From: CAADGY01 sp900696665
GTDB taxonomy: Bacteria > Acidobacteriota > Terriglobia > Bryobacterales > Bryobacteraceae
Length of the DNA stretch: 37,289 nucleotides
Assembly: GCA_035063885.1 (NCBI GenBank)
Contig: JAPSFM010000042.1
Coordinates: 1 to 37,289, forward strand
Direction of reading: 5' to 3'
Of the stretch, positions 7,227-15,478 are shown piece after piece. The position numbers and the translations under genes are program-made. Position 1 is the stretch's first letter. Every line of letters starts with the position of its first letter. The notes beneath the pieces are model-generated. The model did not search any database and was not told where the DNA came from. It saw only the letters and a list, made by a program, of their open reading frames with translations.

Positions 7227-8846
7227 ATGAGTAGCCCGGACGATCGACTCCCGCCCATCTGGAAGGCGGCGTTCGAACGCGAACGCGGCTTCGCCAAGCC
7301 AGCCCTGGCGGACCCGCTTCCAGAGCGCCGCCTGTCACGCCTGCTTGCCGCCTTCATCGCGTCGGGCCTTCTGTTCATGGTTCTGCCGGGTACGCTCATT
7401 GGAGTGTGGAATCTGCTCAGCATCAGCGCGCAGCGCGAGTCCACGTCGGCGCCGGCGGCCTGGATTCAGGCGCACGGACATGCACAGCTTTTCGGTTGGG
7501 TGGGAACGTTTATCTTCGGCATCTCGATATATGCAGTGCCCAAATTTCGCGGCGCCTGGATTCGTTCTCTCCCTTTAGCATGGGCCGCCTTCGCGTTGTG
7601 GGTGTTCGGAGTGACGTTGCGGTGGTGCGCGGGCATCACCGGGCAGCATGCGCCCTGGGGGCTACCCGCCGCCGCGCTCGCAGAACTGGCAGCGGTTCTG
7701 CTAATTATTTATGAAATCACACCCCGCTCTGCTTCCAAGAGACAACAGGGCGCGTGGAATACATTGATCTTTTCCGGGTTCGCTGGGCTAGCCGTGCTGC
7801 TAGCCTTTCAGCTCGTGGTGGTTCTGCGGATCGAGGGCGCGATCGTTCCCGCTGAGGCCAACCACATCCTGCTGAATATGGCTCTGTGGGCGTTCTGTGT
7901 CCCCGTGGTGATGGGGTTCAGTGCGAAATTTCTTCCCAGTCTGCTGGCGCTGCGTAGGGCAAGCGACCAGGCGGCATATGGCGGTCTTGCACTGATCGTC
8001 ATCGCTCTCGCGGGCTCGCTGGCGGGATTTGAGAAACTCTCTTCGGGATTGATTTTGGCGGCGGTCTTGTTGCTTGCGCACTGGTTGGGGGTCTTTCATC
8101 GAAGCACCGGCCGCGCCAAAACGATCGGTATGGACGCGCGTTACCCTCTGTTCGCACGTGGCGCTTTCGTGTGGCTCGTTGTGTCGGCGATCCTGGGGAT
8201 TTGGGCCGAAAAAGCCGGAATTCTGGGAGCATCCCGGCACGCCTTCACCGTTGGCTTTCTGGCGGCGCTGATCTTTTCCATCGGCCCAAGAATCCTGCCC
8301 ACGTTCCTGAACAGCCGTGAACTCTGGAGCAAACGCCTGGTGTTTTGGGCGCTTCTGTTGCTTTCAGCCGGCTGTGCCATCCGCGTAACAACGGAGCCCC
8401 TGGCGTATGCTGGAGTAGCGGGTTACGCGTGGAATCTTCTACCGGTGTCGGCGGTATTGGAACTTACGGCCGTACTGCTGTTCGCCTCGAACATGGCAGT
8501 AACTCTGTTGAGGCCCATGCCCGCCTGGATGGATCTGAAGCTTGTGACCGCCGAATTGAAAGTTTACTGGCTGGTATCCAGTTATCCCGATACCCGCCGC
8601 ATCCTGACTGACGCCGGCCTTGAAACCATCGGGCGCGCACCCGCTATTCCGCGCACGCTCACTCTCGCCGAAGCCGCGGAAGCGGATGGCGTGCAGGCGG
8701 AAAATGCCGTTCATCTCCTGAAAGCCTACTTCGAATCACGCCTTGCGAAAGCCGCTCGTGCCAATCAAAGCGCGCGCAAGGCTCTCTCAGGCGAAAGCCT
8801 TCAATGCGGCTCGGGTCGCGGCGCCGACCACGCCGTCCGCGGATAG
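7227..8846 (+). CDS. NnrS-like multi-helix haem-copper-type membrane protein with C-terminal DUF1858-like domain
   Basis: This 539-residue protein has about a dozen hydrophobic segments and the pattern QAHGHAQLFGWVGTFIFG early in the sequence (about residues 82-99), typical of NnrS, a haem- and copper-containing membrane protein tied to denitrification and nitrosative stress. After the last membrane helix a soluble tail (about 438-505) contains YPDTRRILTDAGLETIG and a TLAEAAEADGV stretch. This looks like the DUF1858 domain found with hybrid-cluster and ScdA-type proteins, but I see no cysteines in it. An AGGATCC site precedes the ATG. It is divergent from the nitrate operon and its 3' end overlaps the convergent glycosidase gene by 60 bases. 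A role in NO metabolism fits; the exact activity is unknown even for the family. Confidence 0.75.
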   Translation: MSSPDDRLPPIWKAAFERERGFAKPALADPLPERRLSRLLAAFIASGLLFMVLPGTLIGVWNLLSISAQRESTSAPAAWIQAHGHAQLFGWVGTFIFGISIYAVPKFRGAWIRSLPLAWAAFALWVFGVTLRWCAGITGQHAPWGLPAAALAELAAVLLIIYEITPRSASKRQQGAWNTLIFSGFAGLAVLLAFQLVVVLRIEGAIVPAEANHILLNMALWAFCVPVVMGFSAKFLPSLLALRRASDQAAYGGLALIVIALAGSLAGFEKLSSGLILAAVLLLAHWLGVFHRSTGRAKTIGMDARYPLFARGAFVWLVVSAILGIWAEKAGILGASRHAFTVGFLAALIFSIGPRILPTFLNSRELWSKRLVFWALLLLSAGCAIRVTTEPLAYAGVAGYAWNLLPVSAVLELTAVLLFASNMAVTLLRPMPAWMDLKLVTAELKVYWLVSSYPDTRRILTDAGLETIGRAPAIPRTLTLAEAAEADGVQAENAVHLLKAYFESRLAKAARANQSARKALSGESLQCGSGRGADHAVRG

Positions 8847-9701
8847 TCCCCGGCTTTTCTGAAACCGCTTCACTGCCGCGGCGGTGTCCCGGTCAAACAC
8901 GCCGCTCACGTTGCACGGCACCTGCAACCGGTTCAAAGCCTCCTGCGTGCCGCGTACGTCCGCGCCCGACATCGGAGGATTCGCCAGCCGCAGCGTCCGG
9001 ACCGGCTCCGGTGGTTCGCCTTCGAGCAACTCACGCGTCAACTTGAATCCCCGGACGCGTAAAGGCAGAGCCAGCGTCCAGTTGCCTCTTTTGGTGAGAT
9101 CGACGAAACAGTCCATGCGATAGGTCGTCAGCCTGAGAATCGGGTTGCGGTGTCCTGCCAGCCATCGCCTCCTCGTGTTCACATAGTTTCCCACCCAGCG
9201 CCGCTCGCCCAGTGTCTCCGGCCTGCCTAGGCGGTTCGTTTCATCGCGCATTCTGGCCCAGCTTCCATGGATGAAGCTGTCATACACCACCGAAGCCGCC
9301 AGGGCGGTAGAAAGACCCAGGGAGGACGCCGCCTCGCAGGCCGGAAACCAGAAATGATCATCGAAGAAACGGTCCTGCAAATAGCGCATCGTCAGGTCGC
9401 GTCCCGCTTCACGGAGATGGTCGTGCAATGCCGTCTCGGTATCGAGAGAGATGTCACGCCGTTCCAACCGCTCCAGGTACGCGCTCAGAGGTCCCGCGCA
9501 TCGGGAACCCGGGGTCTCGCAATACGAATAGATCAACCGGTGCAAATTCCCGCTGGCCAGTGTAGTTTGGGCTCGCCCGTAAGTAAGATGGCCCGTGTCT
9601 CCACGGGTGACGGTGACACTGCCATAGTCGCCCCACGGCGAGCCGGTTTCGAATATGTTGACAATAGCTTGCGCGGTACGTTTTTGCAGGTTGCTGAGCA
9701 T
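8787..9701 (-). CDS. GH46-like chitosanase/lysozyme-fold glycosidase with C-terminal peptidoglycan-binding domain
   Basis: This 304-residue protein has two parts. The N-terminal 230 residues resemble glycoside hydrolase family 46: E18 in FETGSP and D35 in RGDTGHLTYGR are spaced like the catalytic Glu and Asp of chitosanases. Residues 246-304 form a PG_binding_1 repeat (QEALNRL, GVFDRDTAAAVKRFQ, DGVVGAATRAALK). The frame extends upstream to a TTG, but I chose the ATG at 9701: GGAAG precedes it and a TACAAT box lies just upstream. No signal peptide is evident, which is odd for a secreted wall- or polymer-degrading enzyme. Non-classical export, a lysis-linked (endolysin-like) role, or a longer N-terminus are alternatives. 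Substrate, chitosan versus peptidoglycan, cannot be settled here. Confidence 0.75.
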   Translation of the reverse strand: MLSNLQKRTAQAIVNIFETGSPWGDYGSVTVTRGDTGHLTYGRAQTTLASGNLHRLIYSYCETPGSRCAGPLSAYLERLERRDISLDTETALHDHLREAGRDLTMRYLQDRFFDDHFWFPACEAASSLGLSTALAASVVYDSFIHGSWARMRDETNRLGRPETLGERRWVGNYVNTRRRWLAGHRNPILRLTTYRMDCFVDLTKRGNWTLALPLRVRGFKLTRELLEGEPPEPVRTLRLANPPMSGADVRGTQEALNRLQVPCNVSGVFDRDTAAAVKRFQKSRGLSADGVVGAATRAALKAFA

Positions 9702-9719
9702 ATGGTCTTCCGGCCACCG

Positions 9720-9725
9720 ATTGTA
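9720..9725 (-). promoter_or_regulatory. Candidate -10 box (TACAAT) for the GH46-like gene
   Basis: On the minus strand TACAAT (5 of 6 bases of the consensus) lies so that transcription would begin about 12 bases before the ATG at 9701. No good -35 match is seen at 16-18 bases. Weak evidence, but it agrees with the chosen start. Confidence 0.3.
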
Positions 9726-9791
9726 CAGTGCGCCACGCCGCAACTCCGCGCCAGTCCCAATGTTTTGTAAAACTTAGCCTTTGTGAATCTT

Positions 9792-10277
9792 CTACTCGTG
9801 AGCGCCGGCGATGGTGGTAGACGATGGCGCCGGGGCGTCCCGCTTCGGTCCGAGACCCATGACGATGATCGACAGCGCGTCCAGCTTACCCGTTGCTGGC
9901 AAGTTGTTTGCCTGTTGAAATTCCTTCAGCGCCTCCACGGAGGAGGGTCCCCATTCGCCGTCCGGAGTGTCGCGGAAGAAGCCCTTATCGGCCAGAGCCT
10001 GCTGGATTTCGCGATAGCGTTCGGGCGTGGGGGACTGTTGGCCTCGCGACCTGCGGGAAGAAACCCGGGACCATCTTCTTCGCGGTGCGCGCCGCCGCAC
10101 AGTAGAAGTTTTTTTGCTGGATTTGACGGAGGATTTCGTGCTCTTGGCGGTTTGGGTTTTGGATGAACCGCTCTTATTCGAAGACGGCTTTTTCGCCGCT
10201 CCCACGACGGACGAATGGAAGCACAACCCCAAGGCCGCCACTAGCGCCAGTGTGGGAATAAGGGACTTAAAAAACAC
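9792..10277 (-). CDS. Secreted peptidoglycan-binding protein with Lys/Ser-rich linker
   Basis: This 161-residue protein starts with a signal peptide (MFFKSLIPTL... to about residue 27, AAK). A Lys/Ser/Thr-rich then Arg-rich low-complexity linker (about 30-82) follows, then a single PG_binding_1 domain (about 85-140; RYREIQQALADKGF and WGPSSVEALKEFQ). The start is GTG with AAGAAG upstream. It would sit in the periplasm and bind peptidoglycan without a catalytic domain of its own. It lies just downstream of the Deg protease gene, separated by a strong terminator, so it needs its own promoter. It is next to another protein carrying the same domain type, which hints at a shared wall-related theme. 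Function beyond binding is unknown. Confidence 0.78.
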   Translation of the reverse strand: MFFKSLIPTLALVAALGLCFHSSVVGAAKKPSSNKSGSSKTQTAKSTKSSVKSSKKTSTVRRRAPRRRWSRVSSRRSRGQQSPTPERYREIQQALADKGFFRDTPDGEWGPSSVEALKEFQQANNLPATGKLDALSIIVMGLGPKRDAPAPSSTTIAGAHE

Positions 10278-10294
10278 GATTCTTCTTTACTGTA

Positions 10295-10334
10295 ACAAAG
10301 AAAAGGGACGCCTTTTCAGCAAAAGCGTCCCTTT
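10295..10334 (-). terminator. Rho-independent terminator of the Deg protease gene
   Basis: A perfect 10-bp stem (AAAGGGACGC / GCGTCCCTTT, 10302-10311 with 10325-10334) is followed on the minus strand by a T-rich run (TTTTCTTTGTT). It lies 25 bases past the Deg protease stop, the expected position and orientation. Confidence 0.85.
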
Positions 10335-10358
10335 AGAGAAAGAAAAATCCCCGGCCGC

Positions 10359-11951
10359 TTACGGTGCGCCGGGCAGAGTGCCCGCCACGAAGAACCCAAC
10401 CCACGGCGACTCGTCCTCACCGCGACGAAGGCCTGGGTTCGCCCGCATGATGCGAAACGCGACCGCATCGCCGCCGCGCAGCGACGTCTGTATCCGCTTG
10501 ACGTCGTCTACGGTGCTGACCGGTTGGCGGTTGATAGAAACGATGATGTCGTTCTCCCGCAAACCGATTTCGCCCGCAAAGGAGCCCGCCTCTACTCGTG
10601 TTACCAGCACGCCGCGGCTTTCTTCGAATTTTTTGGCCTGCCGTTCGCTCTCCGTCATGTTGCGGACATAGATGCCGAACTTCGCCTGTGTGCCTTCGCT
10701 CTTCTCTTCAATGGGTAGATTGTCGTCACGGAATCGCGGATCGTTGGCGAACACCTTGGACCGGTCGGCGATCACCAGTTGTCTGTCCATGCGCTTTCCG
10801 GCGCGATCCACGGTGATGGTCACTTCGGTCCCCACCGGCGTTTCCGCTACGCGGCTCACCAGGTCATCCCCGTCTTTGATGGCCTTTCCATTCATGGCGA
10901 CGATGATATCTTCGGGCTTCAGCCCCGCCTTTTCCGCCGGTCCGCCTTCCTGTACCGATTCCACCAGGACGCCCTGCTCGACGCCCAGCGCCTTCAGTAC
11001 CTCGGGCTTGTCGTTCTTGTTCCAGCCCACACCAATGGAGCCACGCGTCACCCTTCCCGTCTTGATGATCTGGTTGTACACGCGCACTGCCGTGTTCACA
11101 GGCAGAGCGAACCCGATACCCTGATATCCACCGCTCTGCGTGGCGATCGCCGTATTGATCCCGATGACCTCGCCGCGAATATTCAGCAACGGTCCGCCGC
11201 TGTTGCCGGGGTTGATGGCGGCGTCGGTTTGAATAAATCGCTGGAACTGCTGCGCACCGGCGATGTCCCGGCCGGTCGCGCTGACAATGCCCGCCGTTAC
11301 AGTTGCTTCCAACCCAAACGGTGAGCCGATCGCAACCGCCCAGTCGCCCACCTGCACGCCGTCAGAATTTCCAATCCGCACGGGATCCAACTGTCTTGCC
11401 GGATCGATCTTAATGACGGCGAGATCCGTTTCGCGATCATAGCCGATCATCCTCGCTTTGTACTCGGTTTTGTCGTGGGCCATCTTGACCTTGATGCCGT
11501 CGGCGCGCTCAATCACGTGATAGTTGGTCAGGATGTAGCCGTGCTTATCCACAATGAAGCCGGATCCGGTTGCTTCCTGCTGCCATGGCCGCTGCGGAAC
11601 GTCCGGCATCGGACCTTGGAAGAAGCGCCGGAAAAGATCCATGCCGTCTTCATCTTCCTCGCCGATCCCAGGACGGCGATTGCGGGATGTCTGGCGTTCT
11701 CTGCGTGTGTAATCCGTTGTGATATTTACCACGCTCGGTTCGGTTTGCTTCGCCAGTTTGGTGAACTCGTTGGACAGGGCTTGCACGCTGGGAATAGAGA
11801 GCGGCGTCGCGTCCGGAGCTGCGGCCTGGTCTTTCGCGGCGTTTACGCCGGTGGTGATCAGAGTTCCGATCAGAATACCGGCACTCAGGGTAAATAGAAG
11901 CAGCGCCAGCGAAAGCAGCTTCTGTTGGCGCATCTTACTCAGAAAACTCAT
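10359..11951 (-). CDS. Deg/HtrA-family periplasmic serine protease with two PDZ domains
   Basis: The 530-residue product has an N-terminal membrane or signal helix (about 11-32). A trypsin-like domain follows with the catalytic triad H145 (TNYHVI), D176 (ETDLAVI) and S251 (GNSGGPL). Two PDZ domains come next, at about 305-385 and 425-520. This is the DegP/DegQ layout, used for periplasmic protein quality control and envelope stress. The start is ATG with GGAGG 11 bases upstream, and a TATAAT box lies about 40 bases before it. A strong terminator follows, so it is probably a single-gene unit. Family certainty is high; I leave the symbol empty because degP, degQ and degS relatives cannot be told apart here. 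Confidence 0.93.
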   Translation of the reverse strand: MSFLSKMRQQKLLSLALLLFTLSAGILIGTLITTGVNAAKDQAAAPDATPLSIPSVQALSNEFTKLAKQTEPSVVNITTDYTRRERQTSRNRRPGIGEEDEDGMDLFRRFFQGPMPDVPQRPWQQEATGSGFIVDKHGYILTNYHVIERADGIKVKMAHDKTEYKARMIGYDRETDLAVIKIDPARQLDPVRIGNSDGVQVGDWAVAIGSPFGLEATVTAGIVSATGRDIAGAQQFQRFIQTDAAINPGNSGGPLLNIRGEVIGINTAIATQSGGYQGIGFALPVNTAVRVYNQIIKTGRVTRGSIGVGWNKNDKPEVLKALGVEQGVLVESVQEGGPAEKAGLKPEDIIVAMNGKAIKDGDDLVSRVAETPVGTEVTITVDRAGKRMDRQLVIADRSKVFANDPRFRDDNLPIEEKSEGTQAKFGIYVRNMTESERQAKKFEESRGVLVTRVEAGSFAGEIGLRENDIIVSINRQPVSTVDDVKRIQTSLRGGDAVAFRIMRANPGLRRGEDESPWVGFFVAGTLPGAP

Positions 11952-11989
11952 GGATTTGTTGCCTCCGCAAGCGGATGTGGACTTTCCTC

Positions 11990-11995
11990 ATTATA
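11990..11995 (-). promoter_or_regulatory. -10 box (TATAAT) for the Deg protease gene
   Basis: A perfect TATAAT on the minus strand lies 38 bases before the Deg start codon. The -35 region is G/C-rich with no good TTGACA match, so an activator or alternative sigma contact is possible. Its position in a 98-bp gap supports it as a promoter. Confidence 0.5.
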
Positions 11996-12049
11996 GGGCT
12001 GCACCGCCCGCAATTCCGGCCGAAATCTGGATTTCCCAGGCCTCCGGTT

Positions 12050-12937
12050 CTAACCAGATGGATGTGGCGGAACTGCTGCCGGTTTCAACTCTACCAGCAA
12101 TATCCCTGCCAGAATCAGCACGGCCCCGGCTACAACCGGCATCGTGATCGTCTCACGTCCGAGAAAATGGGAAGTCAGCGCTGCAAATACCGGTTCCAGA
12201 GCGAAGATCAACGCTACTCTCGTTGCGGTGGTAAACCGCTGCGCCCATGCCTGCACGGTAAACGCGAGCGCTGTCGCCAGCAGCCCCGTCACCGCCACAG
12301 CTCCTACGACGCTCGCGGTCCACTGTAAGGCGGGAACTTCAGCCCACCAGAAGGTCAGTGCGGAAGCCACAGCCGCCATCGAGATTTGGAGTGCACTGAG
12401 CGCCTCGAAGTGGGCAGAACTCGAGAAGTATCCGATAGAAACGATGTGCGCGCCAAAAGCGAAAGCGCATATCAACGTCAGCAAATCTCCAACACTAACC
12501 GTCAACGCCGCCGGCTCGATCGTCATCAGGGCAAGTCCGATGGTGGCTACCACGACGCCCGCGATTTCGAAAACTCCCGGGGCTTTCCTATAGACGAAGC
12601 TGCTCAGCAAAGGTACCAGCACGATCGACAAGCCGGTGATAAAAGCGGATTTGGACGGCGTTGTATAACGCAGTCCCTGCGTCTGAAAGAATTGACCGGT
12701 AAACAGCAGAAGTCCAGCGATAATCCCCGCCCGCAAGGACAGCTTGCCGGAGCGGTACAAGTGCTTCCGGTACAGGATCGCCAGAACAGCGGCCGCCAGC
12801 GAGAAACGAAGCGTTAGAAACAGAAGCGTCGATACATGGTCAAGGGCATCCTTTACAACGACAAACGTCCCGCCCCAGATACCGGTAATGCACACGAGGG
12901 CAAATTCGGCCCGCCAGTGCGAAACGTGCTGCCGCAT
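12050..12937 (-). CDS. EamA-family (DMT superfamily) permease
   Basis: This 295-residue protein shows about ten hydrophobic helices in two similar halves, as in EamA/RhaT-type drug/metabolite transporters. Characteristic stretches are GIWGGTFVVVKDAL near the N-terminus, ALRYTTPSKSAF-like residues in the first half, and ALIFALEPVFAAL in the second. The open frame extends far upstream, but that part overlaps the peptidase gene in another frame. The ATG at 12937 overlaps the upstream stop by one base (TGATG) and gives the normal family length. It is probably co-transcribed with the M20 peptidase and may export or import a small metabolite linked to it. The substrate is unknown. Confidence 0.88.
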   Translation of the reverse strand: MRQHVSHWRAEFALVCITGIWGGTFVVVKDALDHVSTLLFLTLRFSLAAAVLAILYRKHLYRSGKLSLRAGIIAGLLLFTGQFFQTQGLRYTTPSKSAFITGLSIVLVPLLSSFVYRKAPGVFEIAGVVVATIGLALMTIEPAALTVSVGDLLTLICAFAFGAHIVSIGYFSSSAHFEALSALQISMAAVASALTFWWAEVPALQWTASVVGAVAVTGLLATALAFTVQAWAQRFTTATRVALIFALEPVFAALTSHFLGRETITMPVVAGAVLILAGILLVELKPAAVPPHPSG

Positions 12938-14178
12938 CAGGCGATTTCGGGAGGATCCTTCAGCAGCATCAGCAGCAGCAACAGAATGCGCCGAAGACCA
13001 AGATCGCGCCCTTCGGGGTGATACCACTCCGAAGGCGTATGCGCTCCGCCTCCCTGCCCGCCGGCTCCAATTGACACCGCCGGTATGCCCATCGACAGTG
13101 GTATGTTGGCATCCGTCGAGGCGCAGTCCAGGTGCGACCGGATGGCAAGATGCGCATCCACCGCCCGTATGTAGCGGAGGATCTGCGCGGCCTCGTCCAT
13201 TCTCCCGCCGGGTCTCGATCCAATCTCGCGGATCTTCGCCGACACGCGCGGTCCGCTGGATCGCTCGTTCTCTGTTTCGAGGGAACGTTCCACCGCCGCC
13301 GTAAGAAGGTTTGCCAGCTCTTCGATCTTCTCGGGTGATTCCGAGCGGATATCCACTTTCGCGCGCGCGCCGGTCGGTATCGAGTTGATACTCAATCCTC
13401 CATCGATAGTGCCGAAATTGATCGTGGACCGTGGTCCCGGCGTTCCTCCGTTCAGCCGGTATTCCGTCAGCATCGAGATTGCCCGGCATAACGCGTGCAC
13501 CGGATTGCCGGTCCCGTAGTCGCTCCAACTATGCCCGCCGGGGCCGTTGATGGAGATCTCAAAGCGCCGGCTGGCGAGCGCTTGGTTGGTGATATGGTCG
13601 ACCGCTGGTCCGTCCAGCACGACAAACCCCTTGATTTTCGATGCCAGGGAAGACTGCCGGCACAGGTACCGCATCCCGCTGAGGTTCCCCTCGCCCTCTT
13701 CCCCAACGTTCGCCACAACCAGGAGCGAACCCTGCAGATCTCCCGCCGCCACGCAGGACCGGAGCGCAGCCGTCACGGCCAGCAGCCCGGCAAGTCCCGC
13801 TCCGTTGTCCGACACTCCGGGCCCTAAAAACTTGCCGTCCGGCGACACGCGTATGTCTTCGGCGTTTCGCGGCGAAAGCACGGTATCCAGGTGAGCCGTG
13901 AGCGCGATATATGGGCCTTCCTTGCGGCCAAAAGCATGGGCGATAACGTTTCCCGCGCGGTCTATGCGGCTATCGCATCCGAGTGTGCGAAACTGGACGG
14001 TCATCCACTCGGCGCGCCGTTCTTCCAGGAAAGTGGGAGCGGGGATGCGGCAGAGTTCCAGATGGCGCTCATTGATCCACTGCTTTTCGCGAGTAAACCA
14101 CTGCGCGCATTCGCGCACAGAGCGCTCCCCGGCCAGTTCGCTTACGGATTTGGTATCAATAAAAGCGATCTCCGCCAC
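12937..14178 (-). CDS. M20-family metallopeptidase (PepT/CPG2-like)
   Basis: The 413-residue product carries the di-zinc site of M20 peptidases: H96 and D98 in TAHLDTV, D124 in SDNGAG, E160/E161 in VGEEGEG, and H380 in GGGAHTPSEWY near the C-terminus. A dimerisation domain fits the middle (about 210-320; GGHSWSDYGTGNPV). The family cleaves small peptides or N-acyl amino acids in the cytoplasm. There is no signal peptide. The start codon is GTG at 14178 without an obvious ribosome-binding site, so the first residues are uncertain. It is followed directly by the EamA permease with a one-base overlap. All metal ligands appear intact. The substrate is not predictable. Confidence 0.9.
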   Translation of the reverse strand: MAEIAFIDTKSVSELAGERSVRECAQWFTREKQWINERHLELCRIPAPTFLEERRAEWMTVQFRTLGCDSRIDRAGNVIAHAFGRKEGPYIALTAHLDTVLSPRNAEDIRVSPDGKFLGPGVSDNGAGLAGLLAVTAALRSCVAAGDLQGSLLVVANVGEEGEGNLSGMRYLCRQSSLASKIKGFVVLDGPAVDHITNQALASRRFEISINGPGGHSWSDYGTGNPVHALCRAISMLTEYRLNGGTPGPRSTINFGTIDGGLSINSIPTGARAKVDIRSESPEKIEELANLLTAAVERSLETENERSSGPRVSAKIREIGSRPGGRMDEAAQILRYIRAVDAHLAIRSHLDCASTDANIPLSMGIPAVSIGAGGQGGGAHTPSEWYHPEGRDLGLRRILLLLLMLLKDPPEIA

Positions 14179-14244
14179 TCATGCCAGTGTATCCTACCCC
14201 CGGCGCCGGCCTCCGAATCCGCCCGGGGTAATCGTGGGGGCCAT

Positions 14245-14274
14245 TTGAGTTTCCGCCACGCGATAGCATAAAGT
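14245..14274 (+). promoter_or_regulatory. Candidate sigma-70-like promoter for the oxidoreductase run
   Basis: TTGAGT (14245-14250) and TAAAGT (14269-14274) are spaced by 18 bases and lie 22 bases before the ATG of the Gfo/Idh/MocA gene. Each box matches four or five consensus positions. The fit is modest. Confidence 0.3.
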
Positions 14275-14296
14275 TGTCTTTCTCACAGGAGAACTT

Positions 14297-15478
14297 ATGG
14301 CAAATTTAACCAGGCGGCACGCCCTCGCGGGCGCGGCTAATTTCATCATCCTTAAGCCGGAAACTGTGTTCGGTTCTCAAGCCAATTCAGCCGTTTCTTT
14401 TGGCGTCATCGGCACCGGCGGCAGAGGCGTGTATGTGGGAACGCACATGGCAAACGACTCCCGCACCCGGCTCACGGCCATTTGCGATGTCTTCCCGGAT
14501 CGTATCGATGCGGCCAAGACGCGCATACCCGGCGGCGACAAAGCCAAAGTTTTCAGGAATTACAAGGACCTGCTCGGCGACGCCGGTATCGACGCCGTCC
14601 TCATCGCCACACCCGTATTCCTGCACCCTGAACACTTCGAAGCAGCCGTCAACGCCCGCAAGCACATTTATTGCGAGAAACCGGCCGGCGCCGACGTAGC
14701 TGGCGTGAAACGCCTGATCCGCGCGGGCGCCCGGGCGGACAAGTCCAAGACCATTCAGTTCGGCTACCAGCAGCAGTTCAGCCCCGAGTATCTGCGTGCG
14801 ATGGAAATCCTGAAAACAGGCAAAATCGGACAACTGACCATGGTGAACAGCTTCTGGATTCTTGGCGGCACTCCTCCAACCGGGTTTAAGTCCCCTTATC
14901 CTCCGGAAGAACAGAAGCTCCGGCATTGGGGATGGTGGAGAGATTACTCGGGGGGGCCCATCGTCGAACAGGATTGCCATGGTGTCGACACGATGAACTG
15001 GTACGCTGGCGCTCACCCAACCAAAGCCGTCGGGCGGGGAGGTCTTCGCTATCCGCTCGCTTACGGCGACTGGACATCCGATCATCACAACGTCGTCTAC
15101 TACTATCCGAACAAAGTCGAGGGGTGGCTCTTGAGCATCAAGCACACGGCCGGGTTCCGCGACGTGAAAGAACAGCTTTATGGCTCGCAGGGCATGCTCG
15201 AGACCGCCCGCACCTATTTCCGGTGGCACGGGCCAACGCAGACCGCACCGCTTAAGAATGCGGATGACCTCGCCGACCGGAGCCTGATTGAGAAAGCGGA
15301 ATCGAAACGCGAGATCACAATCGATGCCGTCGAAGCCTTCTTCACCAGCATCGTCAATCGTAAGCCCTACAATATGGCACAGAGTTCGGGGGAAAGTACC
15401 CTCACCGCGCTGATGGGCCGGATGGCGTTTGAAACCGGACGTGAAGTCACCTGGGACGAGATGATGAAGTCAGCGTGA
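14297..15478 (+). CDS. Tat-type Gfo/Idh/MocA-family oxidoreductase
   Basis: This 393-residue NAD(P)-dependent dehydrogenase has an N-terminal Tat-like segment (TRRHALAGAANF). A Rossmann domain follows, with VIGTGGRG at 37-44 and the family motif EKP at 127-129 (YCEKPAG), then the C-terminal alpha/beta substrate domain with WWRDYSGG and the conserved QDCHGVDTMNW. These enzymes oxidise or reduce sugar hydroxyls and related polyols. Exported Tat-type members are frequent in Acidobacteria and Planctomycetes. AGGAGAA lies six bases before the ATG, which supports the start. The stop overlaps the ATG of the next gene (TGATG). It probably acts with the FAD oxidoreductase in sugar or polyol conversion in the periplasm. 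The substrate is unknown. Confidence 0.9.
   Translation: MANLTRRHALAGAANFIILKPETVFGSQANSAVSFGVIGTGGRGVYVGTHMANDSRTRLTAICDVFPDRIDAAKTRIPGGDKAKVFRNYKDLLGDAGIDAVLIATPVFLHPEHFEAAVNARKHIYCEKPAGADVAGVKRLIRAGARADKSKTIQFGYQQQFSPEYLRAMEILKTGKIGQLTMVNSFWILGGTPPTGFKSPYPPEEQKLRHWGWWRDYSGGPIVEQDCHGVDTMNWYAGAHPTKAVGRGGLRYPLAYGDWTSDHHNVVYYYPNKVEGWLLSIKHTAGFRDVKEQLYGSQGMLETARTYFRWHGPTQTAPLKNADDLADRSLIEKAESKREITIDAVEAFFTSIVNRKPYNMAQSSGESTLTALMGRMAFETGREVTWDEMMKSA

Noticed and set aside
12938..13528. N-terminal extension of the EamA frame (about 197 extra residues)
   Set aside because: It overlaps the M20 peptidase gene in another frame, has no signal or membrane features, and the ATG at 12937 gives normal family length.
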